NCBI GenBank assembly: GCA_905178155.1
Contig: CAJINV010000016.1
Span: 1,563,102 to 1,627,101 of the forward strand
Origin: Amoebophrya sp. A120
Taxonomy: Eukaryota > Sar > Dinophyceae > Syndiniales > Amoebophryaceae
Direction: 5' to 3'
Length of the DNA: 64,000 nucleotides
The notes under the pieces were generated by a model. It saw only the letters and a program-made list of their open reading frames with translations. It was not told the DNA's origin and ran no database searches. The position numbers and the translations under genes are program-made. Positions 1 to 8,740 of the stretch are shown here, one piece after another. The number at the start of each line of letters is the position of its first letter. The stretch's first letter is position 1.

Positions 1-1993
1 CCTTTTCGGAGCAAAACCCTGACCAAAACCCTGCCGCTTTGGCGGCAGCCATCACAGGGGCAAGCATCTCTTTGGCTGGCCAGGATGGTGATCTACCTCT
101 GCCTCCGAACGTTGTCCCGCAAGATTGCGGAACGAGATCCGGAGGCAGAAAAGCCGGGCAGCCTGCTCCGCGTACCAAGTAACGCGCGAGGCGAGGCGGC
201 TTGCCTGGCGTAGATGCCAGCCTAGATCTCGAGGGAAATGCTGACCCCCAAATCAGCCAGCGCGCGCTCGTCAGAATTGTGGCGACACCTCGCACAAAAT
301 CTGGATCGGCATCAAGGTAGAAGGGCCTTCAGCTCTGAAGGCCCGGCGGCTTTGGAGGTTTTGCCAGCCAGACGAAATACGAACCAAGGCACCACCTGGA
401 CAACTGCCGGGCGGTGCGACGAGGGACAAAGGCGGGGGCTGCGAAATCTATGAAGCCGCGAACCAAAACCCTGATGTAAACCTTAATTTTTTCAACCCTT
501 AATGTAACTGACGACACAAACGTGGAACGCGTCTTCCGTCGACCACTTGTTCCGCAACTTCTGTCGCTCGCTCACAGACTATCAAAAGGAAAAATCCCCC
601 CTCCCCATATCGAAAACGAAATTTGCGATGCTGTATTTGAGTACACAAATCAGATTTGTCTCGCTGGCGAGGACTGCAGGCCCATATCAGGCCTGAGTAG
701 ACAAGTTTTGGCCTAGGCGCTTAGCATGGCAGACGTCTACGCTGTAGGAGCAACAGCATGACAGACCGCCTGTAGAATGTGGCGGAGCCTGTAGACTTGC
801 CTTCATGCAATACAGCGACGATTTGTGGTCTCAAATCTGCATCACAAATTTTCAGAAGTGTCCCGGTTTGGTATGGGGAGGGGGGATTTTTCCTCACAAT
901 ACAGACCCGTGGTACACTAACGTTTTCAGCCCCGGGGCCCACTTCTGCAGTTCGTTCTTCCAGTTGAACACCGCGTATGCATTTCAAATATCCCTGGATG
1001 TCTGGAAACTTGTAATCCTGGGTTGTGAATAGTGAATGCTGTGTAATGCACAGCTGCCAAGCATGAGAAATATTTGTGAGGCTTTGCGTTGCGTTTTTCG
1101 CATGACAAACTGCGTTTTTGCATGACAGGCACAAGGGTCTTTTCTTGGACACGCATCACAAATTCTTTACTCATGCCAGACACGCATGGCAAACCTTGCA
1201 TCCTCTCAGACCCAGACGTATTTGCAATGCATACCACGGCGGAGGGAACGATGACCAGGTGCGGGCCCCAAATTCCCTTGTTCACCGCCAGGTAGCAGAA
1301 GGTGGCGATGGTTTGCACCGTTTTCCCCAGGCCCATCTCGTCCGCGAGGATGCCGTTCACGCCCGTGTCGTACAGCTTCACGAGCCAGTGCATACCGACG
1401 TGCTGGTAGTGCCGGAGGTGGCCGCGGAGGAGGAGAGTGGGGATGGGAAGGAGCTTATTTTTGCTGTGTTTAGTAGAAGATTTATCTTTGGACGCTCTTC
1501 TTGTTTTGGAAGTTTTACTTTTTTGTCCCATCTGATGCTGCTCATTCATGATCTCGTGCAGATTCTTGCGCTCGGCCTCTACGCCCGAGCTAGGGGGCGG
1601 AGGCCGCACTCCCTCTTCTTCATCATTCTTCTCAATCTTCCGCCGTTTTCGACTCCTTTCGGCAAGGTCGATTTCATCGTCATCATGCTGCAGCTGCTGC
1701 TGCTCCTCTACTTCAAAATCCTGACTCGTCTTAGAAGGCTGTGCGGGCGGCCGCGCCTTGGACAAGTATTGAGCACTTTCTTCATCAGTATTTGCAGCTG
1801 AGCTTGGTGGAGTAGAGGACAATGGCGCTGCACCAATAATAGCCGCCTCAGCGGGGGTAGTGAGGTCATGGCGATTTTTTTGTCTTCGCGCCAAAAAACG
1901 ACGCGACTTCTCTGACCACCATGCCATTGTGAGTAATGTTATGCACGACGGTACGGCGGTCGCTAAAAATCTCGAGCTAGAGCTGGCCTCCAT
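1..1993 (-). CDS. SWR1/INO80-type SNF2 ATPase, N-terminal part
   Basis: This encodes the start of a Swi2/Snf2 chromatin-remodelling ATPase, a nuclear protein that moves or exchanges nucleosomes. Exon 1 (1993-1234; a second ATG lies at 1927) has a basic and acidic low-complexity leader, then motif I (DEMGLGKTVQTIA), followed by GPHLVIVPSAV. Exon 2 (975-902) reads FNWKNELQKWAPGLKTLVYHG and exon 3 (579 to about 500) SERQKLRNKWSTEDAFHVCVVSY. In order, this is the usual family sequence after motif Ia. Two introner elements separate the exons, and removing each with one 5-bp duplication keeps the frame. The WxxELQKW and AFHVC-SY words resemble SWR1/SRCAP and INO80 more than BRG1, but the subfamily is an inference. 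The gene continues past the left edge. Positions 1-480 look intronic and I see no exon there. It is intact as far as it can be read. Confidence 0.85.
580..901. mobile_element. Introner element, family E (copy 1)
   Basis: This 322-bp intron of the SNF2 gene is flanked by perfect CAGAC duplications (575-579 and 902-906). Its ends carry inverted CCCCTCCCCATAT-type words and the interior holds GCATCACAAATTT-like motifs. It starts TATC and ends AATA. There is no GT-AG pair at its borders. Confidence 0.85.
976..1233. mobile_element. Introner element, family A (copy 1)
   Basis: This 258-bp intron of the SNF2 gene runs from TATGCATTTC to AATGCATA, with inverted GTCTGG/CCAGAC-type ends. The flanks CCGCG and CCACG match at 4 of 5. 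Removal joins SAVV to FNWKNEL, which is the expected SNF2 sequence. Confidence 0.85.
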
Positions 1994-2530
1994 TTGGTTT
2001 CGAATCGAAAAACCTTGCTTCCCCGCATGCTATGGGCCCGCCAGGGCCCCCGCTAGGGTCGGCCTCTTGGGAGCCCCAAATCGGGCCCATAGCATGCGGG
2101 TTGGCTTTTTGCTTTTGGCGGACTTTGGTTTTTTTTGTTTTTTCTGTTGAAAAGTCGCATCTTCTGGCCTTCAGTCCGCCTCTGAAATGGCGGATTTTGG
2201 TGGCCTCTTTTGCGAGGCCCGAATGTGGGCCAAAATGGGGCCCATACCATGCTGATTCGCGCTTTTTTTCGTCTTGGCATTTTTGCGTCGCCCCTTTTTG
2301 GGCGCCCCAAATCGCCAGAAACCAGGGCGGTGGGCGCCTCAGAAGGGCGCCCCTTTTGGCGGCTCCCTTGCGTCGTTTTATCAAGCGGTAATCGATAGAA
2401 TCCGCTCGCGCTTGTTTGACAGCAAGGCCCCGGCCGCTTGATAAGTGGAAATCTTTTATGTCCAAAAACACTTCCGGCCGCTTGGAAACTGCCGGTCGTT
2501 TTGCAGGTGAGGTGTCAAAAAGATCGCTAG
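1994..2530. repeat. Palindromic repeat tract upstream of the SNF2 gene
   Basis: No credible exon is present. The tract holds an inverted repeat in which CCGCATGCTATGGGCCCG (about 2023) recurs reversed near 2080-2099. A further GGGCCCATACCATGC copy near 2240 is followed by a T-rich CGCGCTTTTTTTCG run. The same module occurs in the cargo of the introner element at 57253-58255. Overlapping open frames on both strands come from this composition and are not genes. Confidence 0.6.
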
Positions 2531-2551
2531 ATTAGAACGTTCGTGACCTCA

Positions 2552-3393
2552 CTACATACTACCCGCATTCATATCCTCTTCGTGTGCCTCTGCGGATGAT
2601 CCACCACCTCTACCTCCGGATGATCCACCTCCTGTCGCTGTCAGTCCGATCCTCACGCCCAGGCCCCGTCCCAACATGTTTGTCCGCCCTTGATTTTCCT
2701 CAACATCGAAGTCTTCCAGCATTGCGTTGGTAAATTCCTCGGCGGTGCTCAACAAATTCTCGAGCCGCGCCGCCCGGTCCCGGCTCTGTACCACCTTCAC
2801 CTGCTGCTTTTCCCCGATCTGGTGCGCTTTCTGCAGCTTGTCCCACAACGCCTGGACCCGCCCGGCCTGCTCCTTGGCGCGCTCGGCTGCCTTTATGGCG
2901 TTCTCAGCTGTTACATTCTCAACTGTTACATGGATTCGTAATGCAAGAATGGTAAAAGTGAAAGGAGGGAGCTTGCGCGTCTTGCATGACAGATTTGGCA
3001 CAGATTTAGACGCTGTCTAGCCATTCGAGAACTTGTCATGCGAAGCAGCTTGATGGTCTGGCGGCTCATTGTCATTTTGCATCACAAATTCGCGTAACAG
3101 TTGAGAATGTAACAATTGAGAATCCCATAGCCTTGATCTGCGCATTGCGGATCTTCTCGATATTGAACAAATGCAGCATAGTATGCAAGAAAAAAACTGT
3201 GTAAGTGTAACTCTGTAATGCAGAACAGGCAATAAAGTTACACCTGTCATGCCAGACAGCCATGATCTCCTCTCTTCATGTGGATTTTCCCTTACAAGCC
3301 ACGCATGACAGGTTTTCTCTGTCATGTAGAGCAAATTTGTGATGCTGTCAGCCAAAGAAAGTTACACTAACACAGTTTTTTTCTTGGATACAT
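2552..3393 (-). CDS. Small coiled-coil protein with Gly/Ser-rich tail
   Basis: I do not recognise this gene. Splicing exon 3179-3130 to exon 2893-2552 (one GCCTT duplication removed) gives 128 residues. It starts MLHLFNIEKIRNAQIKA, continues with about 70 residues of charged heptad-like coiled coil (AERAKEQAGRVQALWDKL and onward), and ends in a GGGSSGGRGGG linker and acidic tail. The start ATG lies inside the CTATG duplication of a family G introner at 3182-3390, so two copies of the ATG exist (3179 and 3393). An in-frame TAG precedes it, which supports this start. The first ATG copy follows a possible 5'UTR at 3394-3450. It may be a partner or structural protein; no function can be assigned. 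Confidence 0.65.
2894..3129. mobile_element. Introner element, family F (copy 1)
   Basis: This 236-bp intron runs from TATGGCGTTCTC to GAGAATCCCATA, with long inverted arms containing TTCTCAACTGTTACAT. Perfect GCCTT duplications flank it (2889-2893 and 3130-3134). It splits the small coiled-coil gene in frame. Confidence 0.85.
3182..3390. mobile_element. Introner element, family G (copy 1), at a start codon
   Basis: This 209-bp element has inverted arms (AAAAAACTGTGTAAGTGTAA and its complement) and perfect CATAG duplications at 3177-3181 and 3391-3395. On the coding strand the duplication reads CTATG and contains the probable initiator ATG. Confidence 0.8.
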
Positions 3394-3395
3394 AG

Positions 3396-4205
3396 TCTAC
3401 TGGTACCTTCTTGCTCACCCGGCGTCTCAGCCGCGGGCGCAGCGTACACACAACAATACTAGAGCAGTTGTGTGTGGGCTCATGTTAATGCTCTTCAAGA
3501 TGAATAAGGTTTGTATGTACTAGTTGCTCAAATTTCCATCTTTGTCACCTTACCCGGGACAATCTTCTTCGCTTTTTGTCCACCTTGAATAAAGTAAAAA
3601 GATAAAGTCCACCTCAAACCACTTGATGATTTTTAGCCAGAAAGATGAATTTCGTGTCTGTGCTCTCGGAATGATGTAACGCGGCCGCTGAAGCTGATAG
3701 TGTCGTGAAACAAGAAATTATGCTGTGTCTAGAAAGACGAGTAGAAGATGCGGCCATATTTCATAGATGATAACCTATATTTTGTTTTTCATATCAAGAA
3801 CCTGAAGCAGATCTACGTACACCGATACTTCCGACAGAACGAAAGAGGACAGGATGCGACGTTGGTAGATCATAGCATTGTACCAGAATCAATTGCGATC
3901 TACTTCTCCACACGAGGAACGAGACCTTCTTGTTTAAATGGAACTACAAAACAATTTCTGGAACATTCAAGAACAAGATTGGACGCGCAGAGGCTGCGCA
4001 GCCTCGATTTTTTTTGCTGTGCAATCAAGAATAGAGGAGGTTGTTTTGCTTTTGTATTTGTAGCAACAGGGAAAATAAGTAAATAGAGATACATCTTTTT
4101 TGCATTTGAAGTAAACTAAAACAAAAACAGCTTTTCGTTTGTTCGTGTTCATGCTCGGCAAGAAAGCAGCTCCTGGCACTACGAAATCTAGAACCCTCCC
4201 TCTTA
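3396..4205. other. Gap between the coiled-coil gene and RRP36
   Basis: Besides a possible short 5' leader at 3396-3450, I see no conserved coding frame, RNA gene or introner. The open frames here are short and AT-biased. Confidence 0.5.
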
Positions 4206-5183
4206 TTATAGCTTCCTCCTTTCTTTCCGCACCTCTTTCTCAGCCAAGACCTTCTTAGAAGCCGCTGCTTTTCTCTTTTCAACCTTCGCATTCCGCCGCT
4301 CTCTCTCCTTCTCCCCGAGTTTATCCAATTTCTGTTGCCGGATCTGTTTCCGGACGGACTTGTCGCTGTGGAAGTACGGCTTCGCAGTGTTTTTCCCAGA
4401 CATAATTTTCTCCTTTTCTTTTTGCTTCAATTCCCGTTTCTTCTGCTCGAATTCCGTCAAATCTTGCCGCTTCTTCTCGTCGTTTTGGAATTGCTGCAGC
4501 TGCTTCCTTTTCTGCTCTAGTTGCCTCTCACTCGTGAACATCTTCTGTGCTTTTTTGGAGAAAGTTTTTGCTCCTTTAGTTCTTTTTCCACTGCAGTTGC
4601 TGATCTCTTGTTTCAGTTCCTGCATCTCCTCCTGTCTCCTCTCCTCCAGAAACGAGTAGTTGCGACTCACGTGCTGCATGTTCAGCGTCCCGCAGTGGTC
4701 CAGAAAACGCGGGTCCATCGCTTTTGGCCGCTTGGAGCAAAGGCTTGTCGTATTTCCAGCCTTTTCTGCACCACCTTTCATCACGCTTGCCACTTTCGCT
4801 TGTCGCTTGTTCGAGGTGATCTCGATCGGCGCGTTCTTCTTTTTCTTCTTCTTTGCCCCTGGTGCACCTACGTCCGCGTTATTTTGCTCGCTTTCGACAA
4901 CGCCTTCCAAGATTTCGGAAGAGGTGGTGGACCTTCTGCTTGTGGCCGCAACCAACGCCGGTGGTTTCGATCCGGATCTTCGTGGGTTTGATCGTTCTGC
5001 ATCGTCGTCCGAGGATTCATCCATTCCCGCGGCGGTATTGCCAGGATCTTCTACGCGGCTTGCCATTCTCGCAGCCGCTAGCTTTTCCATGATGGATCTG
5101 CCCCTAGCTGTTCCGGAGCTAGGTGCTTGTTTTCTGTCAGAACCTGTGGAGGAACTGTCGCTGTCGCTGGAATAGAGGCCCAT
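4206..5183 (-). CDS. RRP36: Ribosomal RNA processing protein 36
   Basis: RRP36 is a nucleolar protein needed for early cleavages of the 35S/47S pre-rRNA and for 40S maturation. This is one uninterrupted 325-residue frame from a real ATG. The N-terminal half is Ser/Asp-rich with an Arg/Lys patch (KKKKKK near residue 111). The diagnostic block follows: DPRFLDHCGTLN, then SRNYSFLEERRQEE and a long Lys/Glu coiled coil, then the YFHSDKSVRKQ segment (family form KKPFFLKKSE), and a basic tail ending KERRKL. Length and order fit the family, with an extended N-terminus. It is the only host gene here without any intron. The neighbours do not suggest an operon-like link. Confidence 0.88.
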   Translation of the reverse strand: MGLYSSDSDSSSTGSDRKQAPSSGTARGRSIMEKLAAARMASRVEDPGNTAAGMDESSDDDAERSNPRRSGSKPPALVAATSRRSTTSSEILEGVVESEQNNADVGAPGAKKKKKKNAPIEITSNKRQAKVASVMKGGAEKAGNTTSLCSKRPKAMDPRFLDHCGTLNMQHVSRNYSFLEERRQEEMQELKQEISNCSGKRTKGAKTFSKKAQKMFTSERQLEQKRKQLQQFQNDEKKRQDLTEFEQKKRELKQKEKEKIMSGKNTAKPYFHSDKSVRKQIRQQKLDKLGEKERERRNAKVEKRKAAASKKVLAEKEVRKERRKL

Positions 5184-6360
5184 TTTGATCGTACTCCTTG
5201 AACGAGTATATTCTTAAATATTCAGCTTGATGAAAGAGATGAGGTTGGCAATTATACCGCAATAACAGTATATAGCTTGGAGAAGAACTAATGCTTGTTA
5301 ACACCCACACAAAAAACGTCGCCGTCGTCCGTTCTTGCCTGAAGATACATCGCATGTAACTTTGCCTTTCGCTTTGACATTCACAACAGTTGTGAACTCG
5401 TCACTAAAATATTGATCTTTTGCCCTGCGTGGTCGTGTACTTCGGATCATTGCGATTCGCCCAGTGGAACTGCTTTCAATTTTGAATTGAATCAATGATG
5501 ATCCATTCCTCTATGCTTGCAGCAGAAGCAGATCATTTAGAAACACAAAAAAAAGAACATTTTTCTGATGTGATCTCCAGTGCAGCAGGATCCGTACTTT
5601 TATTTCCACCAGAAAAGCGAAGTGCTGTTTGAGGTAAAAGTATGTGTGCGAGATGCCGACATAGATGATACATTTCAAATGATCATGCGGAGGCTGTTTC
5701 GATGAAAGCAGATGTGTGTATGTGTTCGAATGGAAGCGCGGCATTCCGGGCGAAGGTCTTGCTTTCGCATCCGGACGCAACCACACATGGAACACTATCG
5801 AGAGTAGCACAGCAGACTACGATGCGCCGACTCATTTCAAGAAAAGTGCGCCGACTCATTTCATTATTTAATAGTACTAAAAAGACGTTTGGAGTGCTGA
5901 GGGTTGCGAGTCATGCCATCATCTTCTTCTACCACCATCGCATATTACGCCCTTCCCGGCATGGAGGGGCAGCATAGATATACATCTCTATATTTTGGCT
6001 CTCTATCTAAGTCTCCGATCGAAGTCGATGTCTGCGCGAGTTTTAGTGATCGCAAATGCTCTTCGTAGGTATTTTTCCGTCTTCTTCGTGGCTGTTATCA
6101 AGCTACCCAAAAAGCTGGAACTTTGAAAGAGTTACAACAATGAGAGCACTTTCTAAACGCTGCGCAAACTGTCTCAAGTAAGTATATTTTTATATAACTC
6201 GCAAACACTACCCATTGTTCTGAATTTTCGCTAGCAGCGCTCTTCTTCCAGGACTTACGGGAAATGAGGTTTTTGGCCCAGAAGACGAGTCGGAGTCTGC
6301 CCAGATGAGTACAAAACTCCCTGCCAGGTCTTACGAAGGTTTTTGGTCGTTATACAGGAA
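5184..6360. other. Intergenic region upstream of RRP36
   Basis: I see no gene, introner or RNA here. The frame at 5702-5977 (+) has no recognisable motif and ordinary non-coding composition. Confidence 0.45.
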
Positions 6361-6666
6361 TCCCAGCGAGTGAATCTCAACGGTTGCACCCCAACGCTTT
6401 GAGACGCCTCAACGGATTCGCGAAGAGCTCAACGACTGGTCTCAACGGTCTGCGCACAGAAGAACTGCGTGGCGTGAGGGTGCGCATCAAGCCCCGGCAG
6501 CAAACGTCTCAGAGGTCCTGCCAACACGAGTGCCGGCGAGCGGGCTCGTAGATAGTTAGAAAAACGCGCGAAGGCAGCGCGCATAGTGAGACACAGTCAG
6601 GGCACACAAGCCAAAGGGGCACACACAACGGGCCGGGCAACAATAGCGCAGGAGAGCGAGGAGAGA

Positions 6667-6728
6667 GTCGTCGGGCAGGGCAGCCGCCGCCGGCCGGCCG
6701 ACCGGCGGCGGCTGCCCTGCCCGACGAC
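6667..6728. repeat. 62-bp GC-rich palindrome
   Basis: GTCGTCGGGCAGGGCAGCC at the left is repeated as its exact reverse complement at the right, around a centre of alternating CCGG/GGCC. It could extrude as a cruciform or fold as an RNA hairpin. It directly abuts a telomere-like tract. Confidence 0.85.
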
Positions 6729-6766
6729 CCTAAACCCCAAATCCTAAACCCGAAACCCTAAACCAC
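6727..6766. repeat. Interstitial telomere-like tract (CCCTAAA)
   Basis: About five degenerate heptamers of the CCCTAAAC type occur in tandem. CCCTAAA/TTTAGGG is the telomere repeat of plants and dinoflagellates. An internal position suggests a healed break, a fusion point or a captured telomere fragment. Confidence 0.65.
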
Positions 6767-6860
6767 TGCTGGTCGTTGAGATATATTTCTCAACGTTGGG
6801 CTGTGACGTCTCAACGTTGAGATCCACAAGCACAGTTGAGATACCTGTAGTACAACCCAG

Positions 6861-7429
6861 GTTATTTTTCAAGTATCTGCGTAACGTTGTAAACTCACTG
6901 TAGAACTTGATAAATTGAGAGCTCGAGAAGTTCTGTCTACTGCTTCTCAATAAACAGCGTGGCCAAGTGACTTTGCACTTGTTACGCTATAGTTTCCGAC
7001 TTCTACTTCAAAAAAAATTTGTTTTGCAGTGAGCAGGATGACCTAAAAACACCCATAAGCAAAGCTATTAAGAGTCTGTAGAAGTACTAGAAGAGTAAAA
7101 GCGGAAGAAAATTAAAAAAGTGCACATAATAAAAAGCTAAAAGCTGTAAAGCGAAAGCGTTAGAAACCTAGACGCACGATCAACAAAGTAAACGAACTAC
7201 GATGGGAACAAGTACTAGCAGCACTAAGTGACTACGTGTCACGATGTAGCTCGGTACTAATGATAGACGTACTAGTAGGGGTACTAGTCTCCTGCGTGGT
7301 GCTGTACTGAAGCGCTTTATGCTTTCGCTGTGGTGTTTTAGCTTTGCGTTTGATTTCGGCGGTTTGTAATCGGTAGAACTTGTTTTTTGTAGGATTTTAC
7401 TCTTCTTTCTTAATATTTTGCTGGTAGTA
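6861..7429. other. AT-rich stretch without a gene
   Basis: I see no coding frame with real composition. The sequence is AT-rich and ends where the 380-bp inverted repeat begins. Confidence 0.5.
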
Positions 7430-7811
7430 CTATGAATGGACAAAGTGCGAAAGTTCAGTATTAACTATTGCATTTTCTGAGCCGTATTTTTCATTTTTTA
7501 AAATGGAAAAACCGACTTCGATTGTCATGAAAACTTCTTTTGTTCATGGAGAAAACAATTTTTTGTCATGCAAAAACCGACTTCGTGGGAGCACAGGTTC
7601 TATCTGAACCACCGACGTTACCGATGCACGGAACCAACATTCTTTTCACCGACGCCAGCACTTCGTCTCACCGAAAACCAAAACGCCATCATTTCCGGAA
7701 ACTCAACTTCAACCGAGCAAAACAACTTCACTTCCGGAAAATGCGAGCTCCTCTCCACCGAGCTAAAATTTCGAATAGTTGTGGTTTATTACAAAACCAC
7801 AACTATTCGAC
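7430..7811. repeat. Left copy of 380-bp inverted repeat
   Basis: It begins CTATGAATGGACAAAGT and ends with a hairpin made of GAATAGTTGTGGTTT and its complement. A nearly identical copy in the opposite orientation lies at 23990-24369. The frame MFMEKTIFCHAKTDF inside both copies is shared only because the DNA is shared. Confidence 0.85.
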
Positions 7812-8740
7812 CTCTCCAACACAATTCTTCAAGTTTTCAATTTAGACATCCGAAACCGACTCGCTTTCTCGAACTCACGTCGCGCAATATCGGCACGCGC
7901 GACCGTGGGACCATCTTCAAAGCTCTTCATCGTTTGTTCTTGGCGAAAGAAACAGCTATCGCGTCGCCATATCGTTTTTGCCTCCAAGTCCGCAGCAGAA
8001 CTCACGGCGACTTGGGAGACCATATCCATCACGTGGTGGGTAGAGCGAAACGCTTTCAGATATGGAAGACAATCTCCCATCATTTGACAGCATTGCTTCT
8101 CTGCGAAGAAACTACATGTAGCTTCTTCACGAGAGGACGGCGAAGGTGTTGACACAAACGCCACGTCGAAAGACGTGACGATAGAGAAGCGCTCAGGTTG
8201 TTACTTTTCTAACAAAAAAACAAAAGCTCGAAGATTGCACTTCCATAGTGTAGAAGTGCTTGTCTTTCGATGAGAAATAGATATTGACACTCGAAAGACA
8301 GTAAAGAAATGTTGCGAATATTTGCGAGTCAGCAGACGTAGATGGCGAGACGTCTAAGCTGCCGACTCTAAAGAAGGCCGGTGTAGCCAAAGCACTTTCG
8401 CTTCGCTGAAATCTCAGCGATTTTTCTAATCGAAAAAGAAACTCATAATTTTTTTGAAGTAAAGTAAACAAATTAGCCCCGTCCGATTACGCAGGAAGGA
8501 CGCGGGCTCTAATCAGACCGAATTGCGGCAGCTCCAGTGGAGTTGACGAACTCATGCTGATGAGTATCAAGCTTATATTTCTAAAAGTAGTCCTGCACGT
8601 ATGTGCGTAATAGCTTCCGTATCTACAGACAAAGCCAGTGCTCTATCTTCAGCGAGAGGTAGAAAAAAGATTACCGACAACGAAAGTCGAAGTGGCAAGT
8701 TTCTGAGCACAAACGCATCTCGTACGAGTTTACCTCTAGA
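7812..8740. other. Region 3' of gene 3, possible extra exons
   Basis: Open frames at 7829-8164 (-) and 8193-8471 (-) have moderately coding-like composition but no ATG and no recognisable motif. They could be exons of one more gene or 3' untranslated sequence. I assign nothing firm. Confidence 0.25.

Larger units (their letters stand above)
6361..6860. repeat. Cluster of CTCAAC / GTTGAG words
   Basis: At least eight TCAAC words or their complement lie within 500 bp, several as the palindrome CTCAACGTTGAG (about 6812-6823) or its half sites. Copies sit on both sides of the 62-bp palindrome and the telomere-like tract. Confidence 0.55.

Noticed and set aside
1118-1801. Plus-strand 227-codon frame over the SNF2 gene
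   Set aside because: The minus strand encodes recognisable SNF2 motifs in the same interval, so this is a shadow frame.
7540-8152. Plus-strand frames in the 380-bp repeat (MFMEKTIFCHAKTDF)
   Set aside because: The frame recurs at the other copy only because the DNA is duplicated. It is interrupted by the hairpin and has no family signature.
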